Shown here piece after piece: positions 55,001 through 63,985 of a stretch of 64,000 nucleotides of DNA. The stretch spans positions 1,125,001-1,189,000 of the forward strand of contig NZ_CP062252.1 in NCBI RefSeq assembly GCF_014863605.1, read 5' to 3'. The notes beneath the pieces are model-generated. The model had not been told where the DNA came from and did not search any database. It saw nothing but the letters and a program-made list of their open reading frames with translations. The translations under genes and the position numbers were made by a program. How positions within the stretch are numbered: position 1 is the stretch's first letter; the number at the start of each line of letters is the position of its first letter. This stretch comes from Pseudomonas allokribbensis (GTDB taxonomy: Bacteria; Pseudomonadota; Gammaproteobacteria; Pseudomonadales; Pseudomonadaceae).

Positions 55001-55963
55001 GGCCAGCGTCGTCTGCTGCAACGTCAGTGGGCCGAGACCAGCTATCAGATCCAGCGTCTGCGCGACAACGCCGACTGCGCTCAACAGGAATTCGACGTCC
55101 TGCTGGAAGAGGACAATCCGGGCCTGAGCGTCAAGCTCAGCTACGACGTCAACCAGGACATCGCCGCGCCTTACATCAAGAAAGGCATTCGCCCACAGGT
55201 TGCCGTGCTGCGTGAGCAGGGCGTCAACGGTCAGGTGGAAATGGCGGCGGCGTTCGACCGCGCCGGTTTCAACGCGATCGACGTGCACATGAGCGACATT
55301 CTGGCCGGCCGTGTCGACCTGAACGAGTTCAAAGGTCTGGTGGCGTGCGGTGGTTTCTCCTACGGCGACGTACTCGGCGCCGGTGAAGGCTGGGCCAAGT
55401 CCGCACTGTTCAACAGCCGTGCCCGCGATGCGTTCCAGGGTTTCTTCGAGCGTAACGACAGCTTCACCCTCGGCGTGTGCAACGGTTGCCAGATGATGTC
55501 CAACCTCCACGAACTGATCCCGGGCAGCGAGTTCTGGCCGCACTTCGTGCGCAACCGCTCCGAGCAGTTCGAAGCGCGCGTGGCGATGGTTCAGGTTCAG
55601 GAATCGAACTCGATCTTCCTGCAGGGCATGGCCGGTTCGCGCATGCCGATCGCCATCGCTCACGGTGAAGGCCATGCCGAATTCGAAAGCGAAGAGGCAC
55701 TGCTCGAAGCCGATCTGTCCGGTTGCGTGGCGATGCGTTTCGTCGACAACCACGGCAAGGTCACCGAAGCCTACCCGGCCAACCCGAACGGTTCGCCGCG
55801 CGGGATCACCGGCCTCACCAGCCGCGACGGTCGCGTAACGATCATGATGCCGCACCCGGAGCGTGTGTTCCGTGCCGTGCAGAACTCGTGGCGTTCGGAA
55901 GAGTGGAACGAAGACGCTCCTTGGATGCGCATGTTCCGTAACGCTCGTGTGTGGGTGAACTAA
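52067..55963 (+). CDS. purL: Phosphoribosylformylglycinamidine synthase PurL
   Basis: Large-form FGAM synthetase, fourth step of purine synthesis. 1298 residues: N-terminal PurS-like domain, linker, two FGAM-synthase halves ([73 protein letters not shown]) and a C-terminal glutamine amidotransferase domain from about residue 1040 with the nucleophile in [10 protein letters not shown] and His/Glu in the MPHPERVFR block. Single gene in the 285-bp divergent gap from mltF; TAGAAT at 52019-52024 is a possible -10 element. Confidence 0.98.
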   Translation: MLILRGAPALSAFRHSKLLEQLSQKVSAVSGLYAEFAHFAEVTGVLTGDEQQVLARLLKYGPSVPVQEPTGRLFLVLPRFGTISPWSSKASDIARNCGLSKIQRLERGIAFYVAGQFSEAEAQQIADVLHDRMTQIVLANLEQAAGLFSHAEPKPLTAIDILGGGRAALEKANVELGLALAEDEIDYLVNAFNGLKRNPHDIELMMFAQANSEHCRHKIFNASWDIDGESQEKSLFGMIKNTYQMHSEGVLSAYKDNASVIVGNVAGRFFPDPETRQYGAVQEPVHILMKVETHNHPTAIAPFPGASTGSGGEIRDEGATGRGAKPKAGLTGFTVSNLQIPGFEQPWEVPYGKPERIVTALDIMIEGPLGGAAFNNEFGRPALTGYFRTFEQSITTPHGDEVRGYHKPIMLAGGMGNIREEHVKKGEILVGSKLIVLGGPAMLIGLGGGAASSMATGTSSADLDFASVQRENPEMERRCQEVIDRCWQLGDKNPISFIHDVGAGGLSNAFPELVNDGDRGGRFELRNIPNDEPGMAPHEIWSNESQERYVLAVGPADFERFKAICERERCPFAVVGEATAEPQLTVTDSHFGNNPVDMPLEVLLGKAPRMHRSVVREAELGDDFDPSNLDISESIERVLHHPAVASKSFLITIGDRTITGLVARDQMVGPWQVPVADVAVTATSFDVYTGEAMAMGERTPLALLDAPASGRMAIGETLTNIAASRINKLSDIKLSANWMSAAGHPGEDARLYDTVKAVGMELCPELGITIPVGKDSMSMATRWNDNGEDKTVTSPMSLIVTGFAPVSDIRQTLTPELRMDKGTTDLILIDLGRGQNRMGASILAQVHGKLGKQAPDVDDAEDLKAFFAVIQGLNADGHLLAYHDRSDGGLLTSVVEMAFAGHCGLSLNLDSVAESSAEIAAILFNEELGAVIQVRQDATPDILAQFSAAGLGDCVSVIGQPINNGQINITFNGDTVFEGQRRLLQRQWAETSYQIQRLRDNADCAQQEFDVLLEEDNPGLSVKLSYDVNQDIAAPYIKKGIRPQVAVLREQGVNGQVEMAAAFDRAGFNAIDVHMSDILAGRVDLNEFKGLVACGGFSYGDVLGAGEGWAKSALFNSRARDAFQGFFERNDSFTLGVCNGCQMMSNLHELIPGSEFWPHFVRNRSEQFEARVAMVQVQESNSIFLQGMAGSRMPIAIAHGEGHAEFESEEALLEADLSGCVAMRFVDNHGKVTEAYPANPNGSPRGITGLTSRDGRVTIMMPHPERVFRAVQNSWRSEEWNEDAPWMRMFRNARVWVN

Positions 55964-55968
55964 GCGCT

Positions 55969-56280
55969 GTGTACAAGCTCGCGTTTTTTGTTCCCGACAG
56001 CCATGTCGAGGTGGTCAAGGACGCTGTATTCGCTGCCGGTGGTGGGCGGATTGGTGACTATGATCACTGTGCTTGGCAGGTGCTTGGCACTGGTCAGTTT
56101 CGGCCTTTGGACGGGAGTCAGCCGTTTATTGGTCAGGCGGGGCAGGTTGAGCGGGTCGAGGAGTGGAAGGTCGAGCTTGTCGTTGGCGATGAGTTGATCC
56201 GCGCGGTAGTGGCGGCTCTTAAGTTGAGCCATCCCTACGAGACACCGGCTTATGAAGTGTGGCGGCTGGAGGATTTTTGA
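55969..56280 (+). CDS. NIF3/YqfO C-terminal-like small protein
   Basis: 103-residue protein with the PII/CutA-like insert domain of NIF3 (YqfO) proteins standing alone. GTG 55969 (then YKLAFFVPDSHVEVVKDAVF) is chosen; an in-frame start at 55951 would overlap purL. Seen: AAGGGRIGDYDHCAWQVLGTGQFRPLDGSQPFIGQAGQVERVEEWKVELVV and the terminal HPYETPAYEVW. Starts 5 bp after the purL stop, so probably co-transcribed. Function unknown. A terminator follows. Confidence 0.88.
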   Translation: MYKLAFFVPDSHVEVVKDAVFAAGGGRIGDYDHCAWQVLGTGQFRPLDGSQPFIGQAGQVERVEEWKVELVVGDELIRAVVAALKLSHPYETPAYEVWRLEDF

Positions 56281-56302
56281 TCTTCCTTGGCTGCTGAAAT
56301 GG

Positions 56303-56336
56303 AAAACCCGCTGAGAGTGATTTCAGCGGGTTTTTT
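56303..56336 (+). terminator. Intrinsic terminator after the NIF3-like gene
   Basis: AAACCCGCTGA (56304-56314) pairs with TCAGCGGGTTT (56323-56333), followed by TTTTTT through 56336. Confidence 0.92.
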
Positions 56337-56399
56337 GTTGTTCGGGGTTTGGGTTGGGTGAATATCCGTTTCTTCGGGTGCGGCGGCTGGCGGTTCCGC

Positions 56400-56645
56400 T
56401 CTTACAGCGGGTCACTTTTTCAAACGCCAAAAAGTAACCAAAAGGCTAGGCCCCTGCGTTCGGCACCTCGCCTAGGCTCGGTGTTCCTTCGTTACGGGAT
56501 TCATCCGGGGGCATCGCCTCCGGTTTGCTTCGCTGCACCTCCTCTCGATGTGTTCGACTTCGTCGAACGGTCGCTGCGCTCCCACCCCCGGATGAATCCC
56601 TCCCCTCAGCCTGCCGATGGGGCCGGCACGTCAAAAGCGGTACTC
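56400..56645. repeat. Pseudomonas intergenic repeat-like block
   Basis: A stretch of about 245 bp with no functional frame. It contains text (CACTTTTTCAAACGCC followed by AAAAAGTAACC, then GGATTCATCCGGGGGC and a matching CCCCGGATGAATCCC) that is familiar as a dispersed intergenic element in fluorescens-group genomes, from memory. The inverted pair about 56501-56515 and 56586-56600 gives a long stem. A 119-codon frame through it is not considered a gene. The surrounding 56337-56676 holds nothing else. Confidence 0.6.
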
Positions 56646-56676
56646 GAGCTAACGCTCATCGTGTTGAGTGGTGGTC

Positions 56677-58392
56677 CTAAACCTTGGCACTCACCTCACT
56701 CCGATTAACCAACCCCTCCAGCGCCGCACTCAAACTCTGCGCCCGATCCCCCACCAGCAAGTGCCACACGCCATCTTCCAATGCGCTCACGCCCAGGCAG
56801 CCCAGTTCTTTCAATCGGCTTTCCGACAGCGCTTTGCCATCGGCCAGTTGCAGGCGAATCCGGCTCATGGCGATGCAATCAAGTTGCAGCACATTGTCGC
56901 TGCCGCCCAGAGCGGTCAGCCATTGCTGTGCCAGCGGTGCAGCGACTGCAACCGGTTCACTGGTTTCGATGACGGCGACAGGTGCAGCCACTACGGCCCG
57001 CCCCAACGCCGGCATCGCCAGGCGAATCTCATCAGCAATGCTGTCGGCCATCGGCCCGACAACCACCTGCAAACTCCCGCCCTTGCCCGGACGCACAACG
57101 GCCATCGCGCCCAGCGCTTTCAAATCCGCATCCGAAGCTTTGTTGCGATCGACCATTTCCAGTCGCAGCCGCGTGGTGCACGCGCCAACCGTGACCAGAT
57201 TCTCCGCACCACCGAGTGCCTTGATGTAAGCCCCGGCGCGTTCGTTTTCGGTCAGAACCGCTTTGTCGGCGGTGGCGACGTCTTCACGCCCCGGCGTCTT
57301 CAGGTTGAAGCGACGGATACAGAAATCGAACACCGCGTAATAGATGACCGCATAAGCGAGGCCCACCGGGATCACCAGCCAGCCATTGGTGGACTTGCCC
57401 CAGCCGAGCACCATGTCGATGAAGCCGCCGGAGAAGGTGAAGCCCAGATGAATGTTCAGCGCGTTGGTGATCGCCATCGACAGCCCGGTCAGTAACGCAT
57501 GCACCAGATACAGCAGCGGTGCGAGGAACATGAAGGCGAATTCGATCGGTTCGGTTACCCCGGTCAAGAACGAGGTCAGGGCCATCGACAGGAAGATCCC
57601 GCCCATCACTTTGCGTCGTTCCGGCAGGGCGTTGCGGTACATCGCCAGGCACGCCGCGGGCAGGCCGAAGATCATCATCGGGAACATGCCGGTCATGAAC
57701 TGGCCGCCCTTCGGATCGCCGGCGAAGTAACGCGACAGGTCGCCGGTGACCAGGGCGCCGGTGGTCGGGTCGGTGAAGTTGCCGAACACGAACCACGCCA
57801 TGTTGTTGAGGATGTGGTGCAGGCCGGTGACGATCAGCAGGCGGTTGAACACGCCGAAGACGAAGGCGCCGAAGCTGCCGCTTTCCATCATCAGGCTGCC
57901 GAAGCTGTTGATGCCGTGCTGGATCGGCGGCCAGATGTAGCCGAACACCACGCCCAGGCCCACCGCCGCAAAACCGGTGACGATCGGTACGAAGCGCCGG
58001 CCACCGAAGAACGCGAGGTACTCCGGCAACTTGATGTCCTTGAAGCGGTTGTACAGCGCGCCGGCCATCAGGCCGCTGACGATCCCGGCGAGCATGCCCA
58101 TGTTGATACTGGCGTCGAGCACCTTCAGCGTGGAGATCATCACCAGGTAACCGATCACCCCGGCGAGGCCGGCGGTGCCGTTGTTGTCCTTGGCGAAGCC
58201 GACCGCGATGCCGATGGCGAAGATCATTGCCAGGTTGGCGAAGATCACCTGCCCGGCGTCGTGGATGATCGCGATGTTCAAGAGGTCGGTGTCGCCCAGG
58301 CGCAGCAGCAGGCCGGCGATCGGCAGGATCGCGATCGGCAGCATCAGCGCTCGGCCGAGGCGTTGCAGGCCTTCGATGAAGAGTTGGTACAT
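56677..58392 (-). CDS. nagE: GlcNAc-specific PTS transporter NagE (EIIC-EIIB plus second EIIB-like domain)
   Basis: Inner-membrane PTS permease that imports and phosphorylates N-acetylglucosamine. ATG 58392 (MYQLFIEGLQRLGRALMLPIAILPIAGLLLRLG) is the family start. The EIIC domain spans residues 1 to about 370, with NNMAWFVFGNF, GVTEPIEFAFMFLAPLLY and HLGFTFSGG. The first EIIB has the phosphorylated Cys in VGACTTRLRLEMVD (about residue 425). A second EIIB-like domain (about residues 495-571) has DCIAMSRIRLQLAD, with Cys displaced and the CT/S-x-R-L motif lost. EIIA is supplied by NagF. Last gene of the nag operon, 23 bp after nagF. Confidence 0.95.
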   Translation of the reverse strand: MYQLFIEGLQRLGRALMLPIAILPIAGLLLRLGDTDLLNIAIIHDAGQVIFANLAMIFAIGIAVGFAKDNNGTAGLAGVIGYLVMISTLKVLDASINMGMLAGIVSGLMAGALYNRFKDIKLPEYLAFFGGRRFVPIVTGFAAVGLGVVFGYIWPPIQHGINSFGSLMMESGSFGAFVFGVFNRLLIVTGLHHILNNMAWFVFGNFTDPTTGALVTGDLSRYFAGDPKGGQFMTGMFPMMIFGLPAACLAMYRNALPERRKVMGGIFLSMALTSFLTGVTEPIEFAFMFLAPLLYLVHALLTGLSMAITNALNIHLGFTFSGGFIDMVLGWGKSTNGWLVIPVGLAYAVIYYAVFDFCIRRFNLKTPGREDVATADKAVLTENERAGAYIKALGGAENLVTVGACTTRLRLEMVDRNKASDADLKALGAMAVVRPGKGGSLQVVVGPMADSIADEIRLAMPALGRAVVAAPVAVIETSEPVAVAAPLAQQWLTALGGSDNVLQLDCIAMSRIRLQLADGKALSESRLKELGCLGVSALEDGVWHLLVGDRAQSLSAALEGLVNRSEVSAKV

Positions 58393-58415
58393 GGCGTTTG
58401 TCCTTGTTGTTTTTG

Positions 58416-60929
58416 TTAGCGCAGAGGCCAATGTTGATGACAGGCATGACGCACCGCGGCGGCGCTGCTCAGCTTGAGCAAGTCCCGGGCGAGGCGTTGG
58501 CATTCGGCTTCGTGCAGCTGGCGCACGCGATCCTTGATTTCACCAATTTGCACCGGGCTCACCGACAGTTCGGTCACGCCCAGGCCGATCAACACCGGCG
58601 TCGCCAGCGGATCGGAAGCCAGGGCGCCGCACACGCCGACCCAGCGTTTATGCACCGCCGCGCCTTCGCAGGTCATGGCGATCAGGCGCAGCAGTGCCGG
58701 GTGCAAGGCATCGACCCGTGCGGCGAGGCCGGCGTGGTCGCGGTCCATGGCCAGGGTGTATTGCGACAGGTCGTTGGTGCCGATGGACAGGAAGTCGGCG
58801 TGTTCGGCCAGTTGTTCGGCCTGCAATGCAGCGGCTGGGACTTCGATCATCACGCCGATTTCCGGACGTAGGCTGATGCCCAGTTCCAGGCACAGCGCAT
58901 CGACCCGTTGGCGGATGTGCAGCAGTTCGTCGACTTCGGTGACCATCGGCAGCAGGATCCGGCAGCGTTGCAACGGGCTGACTTGCAGCAGGGCGCGCAG
59001 TTGCTGATCGAGGATTTCCGGGCGGGCCTGAGCCAGACGAATACCGCGCAGACCCAAAACCGGGTTGGCTTCCACCGGCAGTGGCAGGTAGTCGAGTTGT
59101 TTGTCGCCACCGACGTCGATGGTGCGGATGATCACCGACTTGTCGCCCATGGCATCGATCACCGCTTGGTAGGCGGTGCGCTGTTCTTCGACGTCCGGCG
59201 CGGTGTGGCGATCGACGAACAGGAACTCGGTGCGCAACAGGCCGACGCCATCGGCGCCATTGGCAAACGCATCGGCCGCTTCATGGCTGGAGGCGACGTT
59301 GGCGACCACTTCGATGGCCACGCCGTTGCGGGTTTCCGCCGGCAGATGGGCTTGGGCTTGCTGGGCTTCGCGACGTTGTTGGCGGTCGATCTGGGCTTGC
59401 CGGACTTCGGCCAGTCTTTCGCCATTTGGCGTCAGTTCGAGGCGCCCGCCGTCGGCATCGAGGACCACCGATTGGCCTTGCGCTTCATCCAGTAGCGCCG
59501 AGCCCAGTGCGACCATGCACGGCAGGCCTTTGCCCCGGGCCAGAATGGCCACGTGGGATGTCGCGCCACCTTCGGCCATGCACAACCCGGCGACACCTTG
59601 CGCGCTCAGTTGCAGCAAGTCCGAAGGCGTCAGTTCGTGGGCGGCGACAATGGCGCCGGCCGGCACGTCGTAATGCCAGGCTTCGCCGAGCAGGGCACGC
59701 AGCACCCGTTGTTTCAAGTCGCGCAGATCGTTGGCACGCTCGGCCAGCAGTGCGCTGCCGGTGTTTTGCAGCACCTCGCATTGCACATCGATGGATTGGC
59801 TCCAGGCGTGAGTCGCCGCGACGCCGGTTTCAATCGATTGCTGCGCGGCATCTAGTAGTGCTGGGTCTTCCAGCAATGCCAGATGCGCGGCGAAGATCGC
59901 TTCTTCGTCGGCATTACGCTGTTTTTTCGCCTGGGCGAGAGTGCCGTTGATTTCGCTGCGAACCTGATTCAATGCTGCGTCGAGGATCTGCAATTGTTGC
60001 TCGGGCTGATGATTGCCAGCGTCCGCCGGCAGGCTGATCGCGTTCAAGCGAAACAGCGGCCCGCCGACCAGACCCGGTGCGGCGCACACACCGTGCAACA
60101 CGCCGGCCTCGGCCGGGCGATTGCGTGGTGCAGAAACAACCGGCGCGGCAGCGTGGTGATCGTCGGGCAGGGCGGTGGCCAGTGCGTTGAGCAAGGCTTG
60201 CAGTGCAGCTTGCGCATCGGAACCCTGGCAGCTGACTTGCACTTCGTCCTGCTCGCCAATCGCCAGGCCCATCAAGCCGATAAGACTGTTGCACGGCGCC
60301 GACTTGCCGGCGAAATGCAGCTGCGACTGGCTCTTGAAACCTTGCGCCGTCTGGCGGATCAACGCGGCCGGGCGTGCATGCAGGCCACCGCGATGGGCGA
60401 CCCGCACGTGACCGTGAACTTCAGGGCCGCCGGTTTCTTCTGCATTCGCCGCCGTGCTGTGACGAGCAACTATGTGCAGCAGCGGTTCGCCAACCTTCAC
60501 CGTTTTCAGGGTGATGGGACGCGCCTGAAAGTCCTGGCTGTTGGTCAGGATCAGCAGGCTGACCAGGCTTTTGCACTGGCGGCCGACCTTGTCCAGGTCA
60601 TAGCGCAGCAACGGCTGGCCACTGCTGACCCGAGTGCCTTCCTTGACCAGCATCGAGAAACCTTCGCCCTGCAACTCGACCGTGTCGAGTCCCAGGTGCA
60701 GGAGGATTTCCGCGCCGTTGTCGGCACGCACGGTCAGCGCGTGGCCGGTGCGGGCAACGTGGATCACCACCCCGGCGCAGGGCGAATACAAGGTGTCGTT
60801 CAGCGGATCGATGGCAATGCCGTCGCCCATCGCGCCGCTGGCGAACACCGTGTCCGGAACTTTGGCGAGCGTGAGCACCGGGCCGCTGAGCGGGGCGCTT
60901 AAAGTCAGCTCTTTATTGTTGTTGTGCAT
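58416..60929 (-). CDS. nagF: Fused PTS phosphotransferase NagF (EIIA-HPr-EI)
   Basis: Cytoplasmic multiphosphoryl transfer protein serving NagE. 837 residues with three modules: EIIA-Glc type (residues 1 to about 150; [16 protein letters not shown] carries the His), HPr (about 170-255; [15 protein letters not shown] with the active His) and Enzyme I (from about 280 to the end; phospho-His in [19 protein letters not shown], PEP-binding in [10 protein letters not shown] and the C-terminal [40 protein letters not shown]). Phosphate passes from PEP through all three to NagE. Lies between nagB-II and nagE. Confidence 0.96.
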   Translation of the reverse strand: [837 protein letters not shown]

Positions 60930-60964
60930 GGCTCGGTCTCATCAGGAAAACGTTCGGTTCGGAC

Positions 60965-61987
60965 TCAGTGCGTACGAGTGACTTTGCTCAGGTGTCGCGG
61001 CTGATCCGGGTCCATGCCACGGGCCACGGCCAGGCCGGCCGCCATCACGTAGAAACTCTGGATCGCCAGGATCGGGTCGAGCGCCGGATGCTCCGCGCGG
61101 CTCAACGTCAGGTCGCGTTCGCTCACGTCATCCGGTGCGGCCAGCAGCACGCGGGCGCCGCGTTGGCGCATTTCGGCCGCCAGGCTCAGCAGACCGGCCT
61201 GTTCGGCACCGCGCGGGGCGAACACCAGCAGCGGGTAATGTTCGTCGATCAGGGCCATCGGGCCGTGACGGACTTCAGCGCTGCTGAAGGCTTCGGCCTG
61301 GATCGCCGAGGTTTCCTTGAATTTCAGCGCGGCTTCCTGGGCGATGGCGAAACCGGCACCACGGCCGATCACCATCAGGCGTTCGCAATCGCGCAGGGCG
61401 TCGATGGCCAGGCTCCAGTCCTGTTGCGCGGCGTCGCGCAAGCCTTCGGGCAAGGCGTTGTGTGCTTCCAGCAATTCGCTGTCTTCTTTCCAGTGCGCGA
61501 TCAGACGGGCGCTGGCACTGAGGGTGGCAATGAAGCTCTTGGTCGCGGCGACGCTGCTTTCGGTGCCGGCCAGCAGCGGCAGGCTGAATTCGCACGCGGC
61601 CTCCAGCGGCGAGTCGGCGGCGTTGACCATCGACACGCTCAGTGCGCCGCGCTTGCGAAGCAGACGCAGGCTGTTGACCAGGTCCGGGCTCTGGCCCGAC
61701 TGGGAAAACGCGAACGCGACCTGACCGCTGACTTTCAACGGCGCCTGTTGCATGGTCACCACCGACATCGGCAGCGACGCCACTGGAATGCCCAGTTGCT
61801 GCATGGTCAGGTAGGCGAAGTAGCTCGCCGCATGATCGGAACTGCCACGGGCGACGGTCATTGCCACTTGCGGCGGCTGACGGCGCAGGCGCCCGGCGAT
61901 CTCGATCATCGAGCCATCGAGCTGTTGCAGTTGGGCTTGCACGGCCTCGAACGAGGACAGCGCCTCCTCAAGCATTTTTGAAGTCAA
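60965..61987 (-). CDS. nagB-II: SIS-domain glucosamine-6-phosphate deaminase (NagB-II/GlmS-like)
   Basis: 340-residue protein with two SIS domains and no glutaminase domain, so it should deaminate and isomerise glucosamine-6-phosphate to fructose-6-phosphate rather than synthesise it. Seen: VARGSSDHAASYFAYL (SIS1), FAFSQSGQSPDLVNSLRLLRKRGA, TKSFIATLSASARL, VIGRGAGFAIAQEAALKFKETSAIQAEAFSSAEVRHGPMALID (SIS2). The N-terminus overlaps nagA by 20 bp. Position between nagA and nagF matches the P. aeruginosa order. The deaminase role is from family and context. Confidence 0.92.
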   Translation of the reverse strand: MTSKMLEEALSSFEAVQAQLQQLDGSMIEIAGRLRRQPPQVAMTVARGSSDHAASYFAYLTMQQLGIPVASLPMSVVTMQQAPLKVSGQVAFAFSQSGQSPDLVNSLRLLRKRGALSVSMVNAADSPLEAACEFSLPLLAGTESSVAATKSFIATLSASARLIAHWKEDSELLEAHNALPEGLRDAAQQDWSLAIDALRDCERLMVIGRGAGFAIAQEAALKFKETSAIQAEAFSSAEVRHGPMALIDEHYPLLVFAPRGAEQAGLLSLAAEMRQRGARVLLAAPDDVSERDLTLSRAEHPALDPILAIQSFYVMAAGLAVARGMDPDQPRHLSKVTRTH

Positions 61988-63074
61988 TGTCTTCTCCTTC
62001 GACCATGACGGCGGTCAGTGTGAGTGAGCGATCCAGCCGCACGCAGTCGGCCCAGGCGCCCGGTTGCAGGCGCCCGCGTTCGGTGATGCCGAGGTAGTCG
62101 GCGGGGAATTGCGAAAGACGTTGCGAGGCTTCGGCGATCGGCAGACCGATCTTCACCAGATTGCGCAAAGCCTGATCCATGGTCAGGGTGCTGCCGGCCA
62201 GCGTGCCGTCCGGCAGGCGCACGCCGCCCAGGCATTTGGTGACGGTGTGGCTGCCGAGCTTGTACTCGCCGTCGGGCATGCCGGCGGCGGCGGTCGAATC
62301 GGTGACGCAATACAGGCAAGGAATCGAGCGCAGGGCCACGCGGATCGCACCGGGGTGCACGTGCAGCAAGTCCGGGATCAACTCGGCGAATTTGGCGTGG
62401 GCGAGGGCGGCGCCGACGATGCCCGGTTCGCGGTGATGCAGCGGGCTCATGGCGTTGTACAAGTGCGTGAAACTGGTGGCGCCGGCTTCGAGGGCGGCGA
62501 CACCTTCCTCGTAACTGCCGAGGGTGTGGCCGATCTGCATGCGGATGCCACGGCGGCTCAGTTCACGAATCAAGCCGTCGTGGCCGGCGATTTCCGGGGC
62601 GATGGTGATCACCCGGATCGGCGCGAGTGCCAGATACTCTTCGACTTCGGCCATCAGCGCGGTGTGGGCAAAGTTCGGTTGCGCGCCGAGTTTGCCGGGA
62701 TTGATGTACGGACCTTCGAGGTGAACGCCGAGGACCCGGGCGGCGCCTTTCGGACGCTGCTCGCAGAATTCGCCGACATCCCTGAGCACGCTGGAGATCT
62801 CGGCACTCGGCGCGGTCATCGTGGTGGCCAGCAGCGAGGTGGTGCCGAAACGCACGTGGGTCTTGGTGATGGTCTCGAAGGCGCTGGTGCCTTCCATGAT
62901 GTCCTTGCCGCCACCGCCGTGGACGTGCAGATCGATGAAGCCCGGCAGCAGATAAGGCAGGTCGTTGTCCGCCGGATCGCAAGGCACGCCTTCGATGGAC
63001 ACGACTCTGCCGTGTTCGTGGATCAGCCGGCCGCGAATCCAGCCGTCAGCGGTAAGGATGTTGTCTTCGGACAT
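61968..63074 (-). CDS. nagA: N-acetylglucosamine-6-phosphate deacetylase NagA
   Basis: Amidohydrolase that removes acetate from GlcNAc-6-phosphate. 368 residues: H-x-H metal motif in GFIDLHVHGGGGKD (about residue 50), GVHLEGPYINP with the metal Glu (about residue 120), IGHTLGSYEEGVAALEAGATSFTHLYNAMSPLHHREPG, and the catalytic Asp in YCVTDSTAAAGMPDG. 30 bp after nagR. Overlaps the next gene by 20 bp. Confidence 0.96.
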   Translation of the reverse strand: MSEDNILTADGWIRGRLIHEHGRVVSIEGVPCDPADNDLPYLLPGFIDLHVHGGGGKDIMEGTSAFETITKTHVRFGTTSLLATTMTAPSAEISSVLRDVGEFCEQRPKGAARVLGVHLEGPYINPGKLGAQPNFAHTALMAEVEEYLALAPIRVITIAPEIAGHDGLIRELSRRGIRMQIGHTLGSYEEGVAALEAGATSFTHLYNAMSPLHHREPGIVGAALAHAKFAELIPDLLHVHPGAIRVALRSIPCLYCVTDSTAAAGMPDGEYKLGSHTVTKCLGGVRLPDGTLAGSTLTMDQALRNLVKIGLPIAEASQRLSQFPADYLGITERGRLQPGAWADCVRLDRSLTLTAVMVEGEDIDFKNA

Positions 63075-63104
63075 TTCGCTTCTCTCGTTTGGCCTGGCTG
63101 CTGA

Positions 63105-63836
63105 TCAGCGGCGAAGCTCTGCAACAAAGTCGTAGTAGTCGTTGCGGCAATAGGTGTCGGTGACTTCGATCGGCGTGTTGTCTTCCAGGTAGCCGACCCG
63201 GGTCATCAGCAGCATCGCGGTGCCGGGGGCGATGCCGACCAGCGCGGCGAACTCGTCCGAGGCGTTGATCGCCTGGATGTGCTGCAAGGCGCGCACGATC
63301 GGTTTGCCGATGCTGTCGAGGTGTTCGTAGAGCGAATCGCCCACAACCTGCGGCCTGGGCATGATCGAGGCGGGCAGGGTGCTCATCTCGATGGCCATCA
63401 CCGTGTCGTCCGCTTTGCGCAGGCGTTTCATGCGCGCGACCTTGTCGTTCGGTGACAGGCCGAGGCGGATCAGTTCTTCGTGGGTCGGCAGGGTGATTTC
63501 CCGCTCCAGCCATTGCGAGCTGGGCACGAAACCCTTGAGACGGAGCATTTCGCTGAATCCCGACAGGCGCGACAGTGGTTGTTCAAGGCGTGGGGTGATG
63601 AAGGTGCCGGAACCTTGCAGGCGGCGGATCAATCCTTGATCGAGCAAGACTTCCAGCGCCTTGCGGGCGGTAACCCGAGAAATCCCCAGCATTTCGCTGA
63701 GATTGCGCTCCGACGGCATCGCCTGTTCGGCTTTCCACTGGCCGGCATGGATCGCTGCTTCCAGGTTGCGCGCCAGTTGCAGGTACAGCGGCGTCGGCTG
63801 GGAGTCGTCAGGGCGCAGGGCGTGTAGATCATTCAT
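63105..63836 (-). CDS. nagR: GntR-family repressor NagR (UTRA/HutC type) of the nag operon
   Basis: Transcriptional regulator with an N-terminal GntR winged helix (LYLQLARNLEAAIHAGQWKAEQAMPSERNLSEMLGISRVTARKALEVLLDQGLIRRLQGSGTFI, residues about 16-80) and a C-terminal UTRA effector domain that binds amino-sugar phosphates in this family (YvoA/NagR/DasR). ATG 63836 (MNDLHALRPDD) is chosen; the 27 codons upstream in frame are not family-like. 243 residues. First gene of nagR-A-B-F-E and probably autoregulated through the repeats just upstream. Confidence 0.93.
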   Translation of the reverse strand: MNDLHALRPDDSQPTPLYLQLARNLEAAIHAGQWKAEQAMPSERNLSEMLGISRVTARKALEVLLDQGLIRRLQGSGTFITPRLEQPLSRLSGFSEMLRLKGFVPSSQWLEREITLPTHEELIRLGLSPNDKVARMKRLRKADDTVMAIEMSTLPASIMPRPQVVGDSLYEHLDSIGKPIVRALQHIQAINASDEFAALVGIAPGTAMLLMTRVGYLEDNTPIEVTDTYCRNDYYDFVAELRR

Positions 63837-63891
63837 GCAGGCATTTCCGGAGCTGATATTGGATTGTTGTCGCTCGCTGTTTCGGCGAAAA

Positions 63892-63985
63892 CTAATACCA
63901 CTTGCATACCATGTCAACGCGGCGGAAAGGCCTGTAGTCCTTTGGGCTCGGGTGTTTTAGGGTGGGTGGTTTCAAGTGGTATTAG
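63892..63985. promoter_or_regulatory. Candidate NagR operator region upstream of nagR
   Basis: CTAATACCACTTG (63892-63904) and its exact complement (63973-63985) form a perfect 13-bp inverted repeat about 81 bp apart. On the minus strand the first site also reads TGGTAT-GCAAG-TGGTAT, two direct half-sites 11 bp apart. TGGT-rich half-sites are typical of YvoA/DasR-type operators. The region continues past the window end. Confidence 0.55.

Noticed and set aside
52013..55855. 1280-codon minus-strand frame over purL
   Set aside because: Complement of purL codons; no recognisable domain.
56349..56708. 119-codon plus frame between the NIF3-like gene and nagE
   Set aside because: Runs through a structured intergenic repeat; such frames are a known source of false genes in Pseudomonas.
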